A stretch of DNA of 64,000 bases from positions 310,001 through 374,000 of the forward strand of contig JAACJM010000037.1 in assembly GCA_013368315.1 (NCBI GenBank), given 5' to 3'. Below the pieces are notes generated by a model, which was given only the letters and a program-made list of their open reading frames with translations, ran no database searches and had not been told where the DNA came from. The position numbers and the translations under genes are program-made. This document shows, piece after piece, positions 10,894-21,272 of the stretch (within the stretch, counting starts at the first letter, position 1; each line of letters begins with the position of its first letter). Source of the DNA: Tetrapyrgos nigripes (Eukaryota > Basidiomycota > Agaricomycetes > Agaricales > Campanellaceae).

Positions 10894-12747
10894 ATGGAAG
10901 TAAGGGAGAAGTTGGAGAAGAGGCCTAGGTTTTTGAGGGATCTGGTATGGGGAGATGAGGAGATTGACGGAGGAGGAGGTGGTGGTGAGCTGAGAAGGTT
11001 AACATTGGCAGATGCGACAGAATTGATGGAACCTTTGCCGGATGTCCCAGATCACGAGAGGAGCAATTTAGTTGCTTTGAATACCATACATAACAATCCA
11101 GAACTTTTTCGAATCACAACACCTATCAATGTCAATCGTTTGGAAGAACTTGCGAGTACTCACCCTAATCGACCTTGGATCAAATCCCTCTTTCGAGCCC
11201 TTCGCGATGGATTCTGGCCCTGGGCAGACTATTCCAGTTCAGAAATTCCAAATATCCTTGACCGCTCATACCCCTTGAAGGACCCTATACACGTCAAATT
11301 TGCATGTGATCAGCGTGACATCGAGATCAGTAAGGGCCGATTCTCACAATGCTTCCCTGATCTTCTACCCGGAATGCATGCTGTTCCCGTCGTCGTGGTC
11401 CCCAAACCAAACTCCGATAAACTTCGCATGACTGTCCACCATAGCGCCAAGCCATTCCCCATCAATTCGATGATTGACAAAGCTAAAGTGTCAGTCCCAC
11501 TCGACAACCTTCATGATCTAGGAGCAGCATTAATTAGATGGAGGAGACGAAATGGATATGTGAAGCTTGTGGTATGGAAATCGGATGTTTCTGAGGCCTA
11601 TAGGAGGTCACCGATGCACCCTTTGTGGCAGATCAAACAAGTGGTACGCATCGGGGACACTTTCAACGTTGATCATTGCAACAATTTTGGGAATAGGGGA
11701 GCTGGAGGTATACATGGGTCTTGGATGGGATTAGTAGGATGGATTGCGAAGAATGTGAAGGGTATTGATGATGTTTTCACGTATGTGGATGATAACTTTG
11801 GTTTTGAGGAGGCAACAAACATGGTATGGTACGAAAAGGGACAATGTCTTATGCCGGACAAGCAGAAGAGGTTGTTGGAACTGTGGGACGAATTAGGAGT
11901 TCCGCACGATGGACCTAAACAGATATTTGGAGATGTCCTGGTTATAATTGGTTTTGACGTAGATCCGAATGCCATGACGATTTCAATGCCTCCTTCCTCA
12001 AAAGCAGAGCTCATTACAGCAATCAGAACTTTCGCAACCCCTAGACAACGACACACTCTTCGCGAATTCCAGGAAATCGGTGGATGGTTCAATTGGTCTT
12101 TTAACGTCTACCCCTTCTTGCGACCAGGTTTATCTTGCCTATATCAGAAGATCTCAGGCAAATCTGAAGGAAAAGCACCTATCTGGGTCAACTTGGCAAT
12201 GTGCAGAGAGCTGGTTTGGATGGCGGATCATATGGAGAAGCTAGAAGGGGTTAGAATGCTTCACGCAGAAGATTGGGGGATTGAAGATGCAGAGGTTATT
12301 ATGTTTTGTGATGCTTGTCCAGAGGGGATGGGTTTTTGGACTGAAATCGGTAATGTCACTCTAGGTTTTCAGTGCCGAATTGACGATCGTTCACATGGAA
12401 TTTTTTATTTTGAGGCTCTCGCGGTCGTATCAGCCTTGGCCTTTGCATTCCATTCATTATTCCCCTCCCCGTCACGCATTGCAATCTTCACCGATAACTC
12501 GAACACTGTTGACATGTTCAATTCGTTGAAATCATCTCCTATTTACAACCCTATCCTTATGACCGCCGTCGATCTCTTAATTCAACACGACGCTCAACTA
12601 CGTGTCTCTCATATTCCTGGTACATCTAACCAGATAGCCGACTCTTTATCCCGTTTCAATAATAGTTTGGCCTACGAATTATCCCCTTCCATTACTATTA
12701 ACCCTTTCACACCCCCTCGAGTGACGCTGGGGGCAGATCTATCATGA
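10894..12747 (+). CDS. Ngaro reverse transcriptase/RNase H
   Basis: Reverse transcriptase core with KSDVSEAYRRSPMHP and the catalytic YVDD (11782-11793), followed by an RNase H domain (MFCDACPEGMGFW; FEALAVVSAL; FTDNSNTV; HIPGTSNQIADSLSR). The suggested start, ATG 10894, lies just after the gag stop and in the +1 frame relative to gag. The same frame stays open back to 9562, across the entire gag region, so the true start is uncertain. The stop overlaps the recombinase start as ATGA at 12744-12747, consistent with coupled translation. It copies element RNA to DNA; no integrase is present because the recombinase performs integration. Confidence 0.9.
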   Translation: MEVREKLEKRPRFLRDLVWGDEEIDGGGGGGELRRLTLADATELMEPLPDVPDHERSNLVALNTIHNNPELFRITTPINVNRLEELASTHPNRPWIKSLFRALRDGFWPWADYSSSEIPNILDRSYPLKDPIHVKFACDQRDIEISKGRFSQCFPDLLPGMHAVPVVVVPKPNSDKLRMTVHHSAKPFPINSMIDKAKVSVPLDNLHDLGAALIRWRRRNGYVKLVVWKSDVSEAYRRSPMHPLWQIKQVVRIGDTFNVDHCNNFGNRGAGGIHGSWMGLVGWIAKNVKGIDDVFTYVDDNFGFEEATNMVWYEKGQCLMPDKQKRLLELWDELGVPHDGPKQIFGDVLVIIGFDVDPNAMTISMPPSSKAELITAIRTFATPRQRHTLREFQEIGGWFNWSFNVYPFLRPGLSCLYQKISGKSEGKAPIWVNLAMCRELVWMADHMEKLEGVRMLHAEDWGIEDAEVIMFCDACPEGMGFWTEIGNVTLGFQCRIDDRSHGIFYFEALAVVSALAFAFHSLFPSPSRIAIFTDNSNTVDMFNSLKSSPIYNPILMTAVDLLIQHDAQLRVSHIPGTSNQIADSLSRFNNSLAYELSPSITINPFTPPRVTLGADLS

Positions 12748-13736
12748 ACGGATCGATGCAGGAGTCCAGACGGAGAGTGAAGAGAAGGGAGGTTTGGACT
12801 CGGGAGAGGCTAGTGAGGGAGAGGGCGATAGCGTTGGGATACAGTACGGATCCTCGGACAAAGAGTTCCTATTCATCGGCTACCGAATCATATATCCAAT
12901 TTTGCCAAAATCATGATTTCGAGATCGAACCTACAGAAGACACGTTCAGCTTATACGTTGCATACATGTGCCACTTTATCAAACCACCATCCGTCTCTAC
13001 ATACTTATCCGGCATTTGTGACCAACTCGAACCGATGTATCCGAATATCCGACAAATCCGCATGAGCAAGTTGGTGACAAAGACGTTGAAGGGTTGTAAG
13101 AAGAGGCATTTGTATTCAAAAAGGCAGAAGAGAGCATTGGAAAGGGAGGAGTTAACAGGAGTGTTTCGGGATTTGAAGGATTCAGCAAAGCATGATGACA
13201 TGCTTTTCTTGGTTATTCTATTCATCGGGTTCTTGGCGGTATTGAGACTTGGTGAACTGGTATGGCCGGACACTGTGGCTCATAGAGAGTTACGGAAAGT
13301 GGTTATGCGAGCATCACTGATCACTCAACCCGATCATATCGAGTTCCTACTTCCTACGCACAAATCAGACCAGCAATTCGATGGCAATAAGATAGTGGTG
13401 AAGGCAACAGGTGGAGAGGACTGCCCAGTGAAGCTGGTCAACCGTTACATTGAATCTCGAGATCGCTTGTTTCCGGCACACCCTAATCTTTTTGCGCGCG
13501 AGGATGGATCAATTCCAACTCGACAATGGTTTATCAGACGTCTACGACACTACTTCCCTGAAGACGTTGCCGGCCATTCATTACGCTCGGGAGGTGCAAC
13601 TCACTATGCGTTGGAAGGCTATTCATGGGAAGAAATTCAAACTCTGGGCCGCTGGTCTTCAGAATCTTTCCGACTCTACATCCGCAAACACCCTTTATTT
13701 TTTACAGCGTTATTGACAAAGCGAAAGCGATCCTAA
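12744..13736 (+). CDS. Ngaro tyrosine recombinase
   Basis: 330 residues. An N-terminal SAM-like part (YSSATESYIQFCQNH; VSTYLSGICDQLEP) precedes a catalytic domain with Arg in AVLRLGEL (codon 13245-13247), the HxxR box in GHSLRSGGATHYALEG (His 13575-13577, Arg 13584-13586), the GRWSSESF segment, and the nucleophile Tyr in RLYIRK (13677-13679). These are the hallmarks of phage-integrase-type recombinases. It is expected to integrate circular element DNA without target duplication, as seen at this locus. It overlaps the upstream RT/RNase H frame by 4 bp. The frame is intact. Confidence 0.93.
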   Translation: MNGSMQESRRRVKRREVWTRERLVRERAIALGYSTDPRTKSSYSSATESYIQFCQNHDFEIEPTEDTFSLYVAYMCHFIKPPSVSTYLSGICDQLEPMYPNIRQIRMSKLVTKTLKGCKKRHLYSKRQKRALEREELTGVFRDLKDSAKHDDMLFLVILFIGFLAVLRLGELVWPDTVAHRELRKVVMRASLITQPDHIEFLLPTHKSDQQFDGNKIVVKATGGEDCPVKLVNRYIESRDRLFPAHPNLFAREDGSIPTRQWFIRRLRHYFPEDVAGHSLRSGGATHYALEGYSWEEIQTLGRWSSESFRLYIRKHPLFFTALLTKRKRS

Positions 13737-13804
13737 CACTCGACTCTCTATCACATCTTTTCCTCCCCATCTACAACACAATTTCCATCATTCCATAGGC
13801 TTCT

Positions 13805-13923
13805 TAGCGCCTTTCGAGTCTCGTTCCGAATATACCCGGGGGAAGTCGCTGTTTCAGGACTCCCCGATTTGCCTATTCTTTCTTTCTCGAGAAATTCTCC
13901 GGAACGAACTACAAGATGATTAG
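13805..13923 (+). repeat. Ngaro split direct repeat B1
   Basis: 119 bp from TAGCGCCTTTCGAGTC to AACTACAAGATGATTAG, identical by eye to B2 at 14414-14532. It abuts A2 directly; the B1-A2 junction (GATTAG then TCTTAT) mimics the joint of a circularised element. Confidence 0.92.
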
Positions 13924-14385
13924 TCTTATTTTAAAGTGACTTTACAAAGGTCTAATCATCGAAGTGAGTAACTACTCCAATTTCTTTTCTTTTTTCTCTC
14001 AACGCTCCGCGCGTAGGACCTCATTGCTGTCCGTTCATTACCTCCGTGGGTTCAAAGGTTGACGCCTCAGGGCTACAAACTTATTATGCCTCCGTGGCGC
14101 CAATACACGTCTCCGTGACTTCCACAGCACTCATACTTGTTAGAACTTTTCTTTCAAGTATCATATTTTTATGTATCACATTTCTTGCATCCTTATTTCC
14201 TTACATGTTTTACCTCACATTTGATTTTTTAGTTTATAGTACTTAATATGCCCAAGAGACTCATTCACTATTCATCCTTCTCCATCTCATCACTGATTCA
14301 CGAGTCTCTTGGGTAAGTTTATTCATCCTTCTCATACATATCACTAATTCACGAGTCTTGATAGTTATATCCAGTCTTTGAGTTA
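13924..14385 (+). repeat. Ngaro split direct repeat A2
   Basis: Second copy of the 462-bp repeat, with one visible difference from A1. It is followed by a 28-bp spacer (14386-14413) and then B2. Confidence 0.92.
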
Positions 14386-14413
14386 CCCTCCCTCCTCTCC
14401 CATAGTATTAGTA

Positions 14414-14532
14414 TAGCGCCTTTCGAGTCTCGTTCCGAATATACCCGGGGGAAGTCGCTGTTTCAGGACTCCCCGATTTGCCTATTCTTTCTTTCTCGAG
14501 AAATTCTCCGGAACGAACTACAAGATGATTAG
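14414..14532 (+). repeat. Ngaro split direct repeat B2 (right end)
   Basis: Right terminus of the element, ending GATTAG at 14532. MITE sequence AGAGGATATAGAGG resumes at 14533. Confidence 0.92.
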
Positions 14533-14748
14533 AGAGGATATAGAGGTATAGAGGAAGGGGGGCATACGCAGGACTATACCACCTATACGGCTCTATACGG
14601 TATAGGTGGTATAGTCCCGTGCATGCCCCCTTCCTCTATACCTCTATATCCTCTATAAACGTGTTATTTTACTGATTTGAAGATTCGAGAAAAATACAGT
14701 AAATATTCTTGGACATCCATAGTTACGAGGCCGAAGAATGAGGCTGAG

Positions 14749-15461
14749 TCCCCGACTCCGACCGAAGGGAAGGAGAAGGGAGGGGCCAACTGAGTGACAT
14801 CATGCCGTCGTCGCCGAATGGAGTTTAAGAATTTCACGGTCAGTTCCGAGTTGATGGAAACTTCGACGTCGTTCCATTTCAAATTTTCTCCTTCAACCTA
14901 CAACCATGACTGTCTCCGAGTCCCTTCGTCGCGCTGCGAGTACTTGTCCACGTTTTCTGGTACTGTCACTGCAGAGCTACGTCAGAGTCCTTGATAAACT
15001 GTCTTTATTGGACCTGTATCACTTACACTACAATCTGGACAACTCTGCTCCCAAAAAGACAAACAGCAAAACCGTTCGTGTAAAGACTGTCGCTGAACTT
15101 TTACAAGCCAAAGTTGCTCTGCTCTGTAGGATGGATATCCAAGATCACTATGAACATTTATATCACTTTGTGCACAACATCATTCAACGTGAATTGGGTG
15201 AGTTCTGGCCACAATTGAGACTGGAATATCTTTTGTACCAGACTTTTGTCCTGAGCACAATGTAACGGATTGGCTTTTGGGTTTTGAGGCAGGTACCTTC
15301 ATTCAAGAATGCTTTGAGAACAACTGTACAGCACTTATGGACTCTATCCCTGTTACAACTAGAATCAGTCACAATCATATAGTTTATCGTATTTCAGTGC
15401 TTGATTTCCGCAGCGAGTGTCAGTCTTTGCCGATGCTCTGATCAATGGTCGGAGTCGGGGA
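14749..15461. repeat. Candidate element with 15-bp terminal inverted repeats
   Basis: TCCCCGACTCCGACC at 14749-14763 is matched by its perfect reverse complement at 15447-15461. Between them is a 119-codon open frame (14906-15265, ATG start) whose product has no motif I recognise. The same GAGTCGGGGA motif occurs near 19789-19798. It could be a small DNA element or a coincidental pair of repeats; no target duplication was seen. Confidence 0.4.
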
Positions 15462-15566
15462 TGCCGCGCACGCGCGGCGTTACTGGATTGTTAACAGTAG
15501 AAATCTGTGTGTGGCTATGCCTAATTGGTCCCGAATTCACCCACTCGTCCCATTCCGATTTGGCTT

Positions 15567-15775
15567 CACCTTGGGCGGCGTTGCATATTTCCAAAGATCT
15601 CTGTGCAAATTTAAATTTCGGATTTTTCAGTGCCATTTTTGCTCGCCCGGGTCTACTCCATATAGGACCAATTTGAGGCCGAACAGCCATATGGAGTAGC
15701 TCCGGCGCCGAGCATAAATTCGTCATTTATGTTTGCCCAAAAGATCTTTCCAAATATGCATTGCCGCCCAAGGTG
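15567..15775. repeat. Short palindromic MITE, possible CTT target duplication
   Basis: The left arm CACCTTGGGCGGCGTTGCAT and the right arm, in reverse complement CACCTTGGGCGGCAATGCAT, continue into GATCT and CTCCATATGG blocks. The ends are flanked by CTT at 15564-15566 and 15776-15778. About 209 bp, non-coding. A 3-bp duplication occurs in PIF/Harbinger and CACTA groups, so the superfamily is open. Confidence 0.6.
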
Positions 15776-17571
15776 CTTATGACTCCTAATTTCCACCCCT
15801 TTTCCGAGCTTCCAGGCCGTTCTTCCTGCCAGTGTATAGCATGCACTCTTCCATTACCAACATGACTCCTTGCCACTTCCTTCTGCTCTGCAGCTCTTTC
15901 TTGTCCTCGGTTTGTGCTTGACTCGCAATGACCATTTTCATCGCCAATCCGTCACTTTTCTCCCTTTGCTGGATTCTACTCGTTTGGAGTGGCTTCCCTG
16001 CTTCTATAACAATGGCTATATCATATGCGCTGCCTATAGGGCAGATCCTTACAACCTCACCGTTTCCAACCTCAATTCTACTGCTCGACATCTGATTGTG
16101 CCCTTTTTCCCTGCGTCTTTATTTTCAGACCTAATTACCATCATGATCAGTCCTTCCCACAATCCGTCGTTTTAATTTCATTTTAGCACCGTTCAGGTTC
16201 TGCTCATCTCTGTCTCACCTCTTTGCTCTTCTCCCTTAACAGCACACTCTTGCGAAGACTCGACCTCTGTCAAGTCTTATTAATATGGATGCTAAGACTT
16301 TGGCGACTTATTTGAAGACGGCGAAAGGGTCCGGGTGGAGTGGGAGGATTATATACTGGGAGGTGAGTGTGATTTACTCGGATTCGGATTTGAGTTTTTA
16401 TTGGGAACCTTCTGACGAGTAATGCTTACTGTGCTTTACTTAATTTTTTGCATATGCTTTATGCCGCAGTATCCAAACGCGAATTTGGCGTGGATCACGA
16501 AAGTTCGATCCCAGTCATGGCCCGTCGCATAGGTCTAGGCTGCAAAGATATTCCACTGGGGCTCGGACTTCGACGTTCTTCAAGATCACTTTACTTATAT
16601 TACGAGTTCTGTATAAGGATAGATAGATACGAGAGCATATCATCTAGGATTCAGAACAGTATCTGTCGTATCCATTCCAACTCGGACTGCTCAGTAATCA
16701 GTGCTCAGTCTCTGTGCTCACGGACTTGTGAGTGGCACACAGAAATATTGGATCGGATTTGAAAAATTGCCTGTCGACATTCGGTCGAGATCACGTCCGA
16801 GTCGAGCCCGGACGTCTTTGAAGGATGAAAGGCGCTGCACCATCGAATAAGTCGTCTATAGGTAATGTAAGCCTCATAGCCTTCGTACCTTTGTAAAAGT
16901 ATCATGATTCCATCCAATATCTTAGAAACGACAGTAACAATTCCCTTACGCTCGTATTAACATTTTCTCGTCTATCAAATCCTTGTCTTCCTCCATTCTC
17001 TTTGTTTATCTCTTCTTTTCTTCTCTTTCATCGTTCATGACGCCAACGCCAGCCCCAACACGACCGGACACCTACAGCCGAAGAGCCAGCATCACTACAC
17101 ACAGCAAAGGATAAACCTAATCATATACCTCTACCTACAACACATCTTAGTCTATTATACTTTTCACACCACACAAGGAACCTCACTCCATCTATTTCAC
17201 CTGATTGATTGCGTAGACACACGAACGGACGAACCCCGGTTAGTTACATGATACAGTAGTCGCTACCATATGCATTAGCACAATGGCGAAATAAACAAGG
17301 ATTTAAAAAAAAAAAAAAAAAAGTATCATGATATTGCACTCACAGTTCTTCCTTGGGGCATATTCCGTGGTACATTGTCCTTTATAGATGCTTTGATCGG
17401 ATTATCAGAAGCACTTATGGCGGTACCTAGTATACTACGTGGCGTTAACTTGAAATTGATTGTGAATATAGCCTGGCTCCGAGTCGACTGCAAAGAGTAC
17501 GTTAAATTCTCAGAATTTTGGGAGGGATGTTCAGTTTGATTCTCCAGCGCTTCAGCCTAATTCTTTTGAGA
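15776..17571. other. Intergenic, no recognised gene
   Basis: Short open frames without known motifs. A small one begins at ATG 16285 (DAKTLATYLKTAKGSGWSG) and may be an exon remnant. A homopolymer A tract lies at about 17307-17323. The GGCTCCGAGTCGACTGCA motif near 17472-17492 resembles the element upstream of the secreted-protein promoters at 27870 and 35610. Confidence 0.4.
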
Positions 17572-18240
17572 ATGCTCTCCCGTTTTATCTTGAACCTTGT
17601 CAATGTTCTTTTTCTCGTGTTGGCGTTGAACGCCACTGCTTCTCGTGCTGCTCATAATCCCAATCCCCATGGTCCCACTACGACTCTAGGGGTAAGCGGG
17701 AGAGCTGCCCTTCCAGAGGTCACTTTCGGTCCTGCCCGTTTCCGTGAATTCGAAGTGCAGCCTGAGGGAGGAAAAGGTGCAAGTGCGGAACAGCTGGGAT
17801 TGAAGAAGCGCAGTTTGGAACATTAAGACTGGCGTAAGGCTAAGAGAGACGAGGATGGTACCTGTATATGTACGTCCAACTGCATTAGCTCGATGTGCTT
17901 GGGTCTAGAATTTGCTCACCATGTTATCGACTAGTCTTGCATCCCCATATGTGTCGGTCCTGTACGTGCATTAGTGTCTTCTCTCTCGTCCAACTTTCGT
18001 CGGGATTTTCAAGTTCGCTGATCTTTTGCTTCTTGGGGCTTCTTTTCTTTTCTGCACTTGTGTCCATCTACACCATGGCCAATGCAGCCCCGTCGACGTG
18101 GAACTGACGGTGATTCCGATGCGGATATTGATGCTGATTCCTTTCAAGTTGAAGTTGAAGAGCGTGGCGCTAGCTTTGGGATACGTTGCGTGAAATGCCT
18201 GACTTGGCTGCGAGTACTGTATTTATCTACGTATGGATAA
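17572..18240 (+). pseudogene. Small secreted protein family, decayed copy 1
   Basis: From ATG 17572 the frame gives a hydrophobic signal-peptide-like N-terminus (MLSRFILNLVNVLFLVLALN), a Pro/Gly-containing spacer and LKKRSLEH with a Lys-Arg processing site. TAA at 17824-17826 stands where the relative at 33612 reads Gln (QDWRK), so CAA to TAA is likely; the frame then continues DWRKAKRDEDGTCICTSNC. Further downstream, DSFQVEVEERGASFG (about 18138-18181) matches the conserved fourth-exon block of the other copies. Intron boundaries are degraded here. The family is described under the copies at 28022 and 35723. Confidence 0.6.
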
Positions 18241-20279
18241 GAACTTGAGGTCTCTATAGTTACTATTTGTCATCGGTGTAAATCTCTAGTGACATGAAAG
18301 CCGATTAGCAGCTTGAATGCACCTCAAGCAAATTTTAGGCCTAGTTCAAGCCGCTCATTGACATTTTGCAGACAACTCAAAAGTCTTCCTCGAAGCACAA
18401 ACACAAGCTCAAGCCTGAGTGCAGACCTTGAGAAATGAGCGTGACATACCGACCGTACCTATAGCAAATTGATGTGGAACATGTAGTCAGACTGTACAGC
18501 AGCTGAGGCCTGGACAGGTGCCGGTGGTGATTATGAGTCGAGTCAATGGAATGATAAGTACCAAGGATCCTGGATCCTTCAAAGCTTTGAGACTCAGGCT
18601 GCAGTCGGGATGCACATCAGAAGAGCCTCGAAGTATAATCCAGGATAATAGCATATTAGCACCCACCTATCCTATCAATGCTTTGAGACTGTCTGACTTG
18701 GGCTACTTAGCTCACTGCTCACTGAGTACCAGGCAAACACTTGATCGGGAGACATTGTTATCGGCTTTAAAGACTCATGAGAATCGCCTGCACATAAGTA
18801 AGTATATGATGTATGTAAGATATTTGATCCAGGTAACACCGTATGTATTAGATTAGCGTACGTATATCGGCGTCCGTCGTCCGACGCGGGTTTGGACTTC
18901 TTTGATCGACGAAAGGCGCTGTCCAAGTTAGTCTATCGATATGAGATCGAGAGCTTGGGGACTCGGATTTTGATTACAAAGATTTATTATTGCGTAATCT
19001 TCCCGCGGTCCGTTTCTCTCATATGCTGGTCATTTTCGGTGGTTCTGAAGGTTGTAGGATGTTTGAAATGTTTGTAATACTATGCACATAGCAGTAGTGT
19101 TGTCAGGCAAGTTGAGTGGAAATAGTACTACTTTCCCAAAATGGGTCGTGCGAAGATTACGCAATGAGTCAAATGTATTGATCAAAGCGAGTCCCCAAGG
19201 TTATCAACAGACTGCTAACGCATCATTTTAATGATCGCTGTTACTGTCTGTCTAGGAGAGACTATGTCCAAGTGCCAACCATGTGTTAGTGGGTACTGGC
19301 AATCCCTGCGACTTTTAAACTCCGACACTTTTGCATAGCCACCTAAATTTTAGCGGAGCGCGTCGATATTCTAGCGGCGCATTTCATGCACCAGTCCCTG
19401 ATTCTTAGCGGCGCAACTTGTGCGCCAGAACCGATTAATTCATTCCGACTCCAGATGTAACCAACAATCATCACAAATCCTAATTTTTGATCCCATTGAT
19501 TTGTATCGACCGCAGTTTTTGGAGGAATGAGTTTGGTGGCCTGAGTTTGAAGACATGGAGAGTAATGGTCCTATACTGCAGAGTGTTAATTGGTCAATTG
19601 CATGGGCTGCTTTATGGTGCATGAGTGGAAATGTTTTTGGAGCTACGCTGCTAGTAGTGAGTACTAGTACTGTCAGGGTCCAGGGAACTTGCATATACAT
19701 CTGACCCAGTTTAACACCATGACTGAATGACTTGATTTTCGAACCTCAACTTGATGAACTGCTGCTGAGTTCAATTGGGCTTACAACGGAGTCGGGGACT
19801 GGCGCACAAGTTGTGCCGCTAAGAATGGGATGGAAACAAATGACCTCACACGGAGATCTCTGTTTCAAAATTTAAACCCCCTTGCCAGGACCGGCTGATC
19901 GATCGGTGGGACACGTCCCTCTCCTCCCTCTGGTTGGAGTCAGGGATAAGATGGAATGCACCTACTGCAGCCCTCCCTCAGCGACGCAGCTCTTGAGGAT
20001 TATGCGGGATGTTCTTTTTGATACGTTTTACATGTATTCTCCGTTACAGATCTCAAAAAATTATCTGCGTTCTCTCTATAGATACCATAACTCACCTATT
20101 TTGGCGGCGCGACTTGAAAGCATAACGGAGAATACTTACAAAATGATTTATAGAGAATTATTGGCTACAAAAGTGAGCCAAATATGGTGCTGGGAGACCC
20201 ACATCAGGTGCACTCAAAAAATATTCTTTTTGGCTTACATAACCTGAAAAACCCGTCGCGTTCTTCACCGTCGCTCACC
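18241..20279. other. Intergenic with inverted-repeat pair
   Basis: At about 19401-19432 the sequence ATTCTTAGCGGCGCAACTTG (then TGCGCCAG) reappears in reverse complement at about 19790-19822, enclosing roughly 370 bp with no recognisable gene. A block at 18460-18560 (GAGTCGAGTCAATGGAATGA) resembles the 3' flank repeats of the secreted-protein family (34041, 36320, 36765). TTTGATCGACGAAAGGCG at about 18899-18916 recurs near 35148. Open frames at 19440-20250 have no known motif. Confidence 0.4.
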
Positions 20280-20347
20280 ATGGGACGCGTCTCAAAGTCC
20301 CTTCGCTTCCAAGGACCGCGTCACCGACGTACTCAAAGCCAACAGAG

Positions 20348-20845
20348 TGTCATGAATCGCCTCCGTCTCCTTCATTCTCCCTTCACTTTGTCTCTATTCT
20401 TTTCTACTATCTATTCACTTCTGCTCATCATTCTATCACCTTCCATAAACCCATAAATACTGATTACTTCTCATCATCGTCTCTTGGATCTATAAACTCA
20501 CTTCTCCACTTCCCTTATCTCCATGGACATTCCCATGTACATATTTCCTTACTTAACTCACATTCTTATCTCCTCCGATTCCTAAACTCCATGGACATTC
20601 CCACATATTCATTTCTCTTCTATATATATCTTAGATCTCATAGCTAGGTTCCTTAGTCTGTTCACTTCGTCTCCACTCCGCTCTTAGTACAGTGCAGTGT
20701 TGAGCATAGTCAGCTACTCCTACATCTCTTGTCTCTACTATTTTCCTATATCTCCTTTCCCTCTCTCGTCTCTTATATCTTGTCAATCTATCTTGTTCAT
20801 CGTGTGACTTGGGTGGTCAATTGCTAAGTGACAACGTTCTTGACA
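20348..20845 (+). repeat. Solo LTR, relative of the Gypsy-2 family
   Basis: Starts TGTCATGAATCGCCTCC and ends CTTGACA, flanked by a perfect 5-bp target duplication CAGAG (20343-20347 and 20846-20850). Blocks such as TGTGACTTGGGTGGT near the end and ACTCACATTCTTATC match the reverse complement of the LTRs at 43586-44101 and 51085-51600, with clear divergence. No internal region remains, so it arose by LTR-LTR recombination. About 498 bp against 516 bp in the full element. Confidence 0.88.
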
Positions 20846-20921
20846 CAGAGCCAGGTATTGGCCAGGTACTACCCATTTGGAAAATGGCATTGTTCTAAAG
20901 GGAGAAACATACCAAAAGGGA

Positions 20922-21179
20922 TGTAGTAGTTAACTCTCCTTATTCACTCTCCTCACTCTCCTTACTCACATCTCCACTTTCCTCTACGCCTTAGACACTC
21001 CTTGACTCCTACTTCGACTCCTACGCTCCTTACTGGTTCTATTTTCGTCATAGTACTCCTTTTAGCATTAGTATTTATACTTAGGCTTTTCGTAGTATTT
21101 TCCTCAGTCAAATCAACTCTTATTTCATTCTAAAGTCGTTTCTAAAGTCTACTAAAGGGATCTGTCCAAGTCCCTTACA
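20922..21179 (+). repeat. Gypsy-1 5' LTR
   Basis: 258 bp, TGTAGTAG...CCCTTACA, CT-rich, indistinguishable by eye from the 3' LTR. Confidence 0.95.
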
Positions 21180-21272
21180 GTTTGATTTGACTTCTTTTTT
21201 GAAAAAAAAATCGGCTCAACTTACTCTCTTTTACGCCCTCTCATCTCTCTCTCACGCTACTCCTATTCCATC

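Larger units (their letters stand above)
9062..14532 (+). mobile_element. Ngaro-type tyrosine-recombinase retrotransposon
   Basis: A 5,471-bp element with the order A1 - gag - RT/RNase H - tyrosine recombinase - B1 - A2 - B2. A1 (9062-9523) and A2 (13924-14385) are 462-bp direct repeats with one visible mismatch. B1 (13805-13923) and B2 (14414-14532) are 119-bp repeats, identical by eye. This split-direct-repeat layout, without integrase or protease, is that of the Ngaro/PAT branch of the DIRS order; DIRS-1 proper has inverted terminal repeats. Ngaro elements are known from mushroom-forming basidiomycetes. The near-identity of the repeats indicates recent insertion. The boundaries are exact because the host MITE palindrome preserves the empty site. 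No target duplication is present, as expected for recombinase-mediated integration. Confidence 0.92.
9040..14676. repeat. Palindromic MITE split by the Ngaro element
   Basis: The left remnant is 9040-9061 (ATCAGTAAAATAACACGTTTA plus T) and the right remnant 14533-14676. The right remnant contains both sides of the palindrome centre and the complete right arm, which reads in reverse complement ATCAGTAAAATAACACGTTT, then ATAGAGGATATAGAGGT. Joining 9061 to 14533 restores the same order in the left arm exactly. The unbroken element would be about 166 bp, a near-perfect hairpin around CTATACGG. No target duplication of the MITE itself was identified. Confidence 0.85.

Noticed and set aside
9562..12747. 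A single 1,061-residue protein covering the Ngaro gag region and RT/RNase H
   Set aside because: The first third is a Ser/Pro-rich off-frame reading of gag, whose zinc motifs lie in another frame. RT similarity begins only after about 10890. The open frame is reported as a finding instead.
9062..14532. Classification as a DIRS-1 type element
   Set aside because: DIRS-1 has inverted terminal repeats and an internal complementary region. Here the repeats are direct and split (A1, B1-A2, B2), as in Ngaro/PAT.
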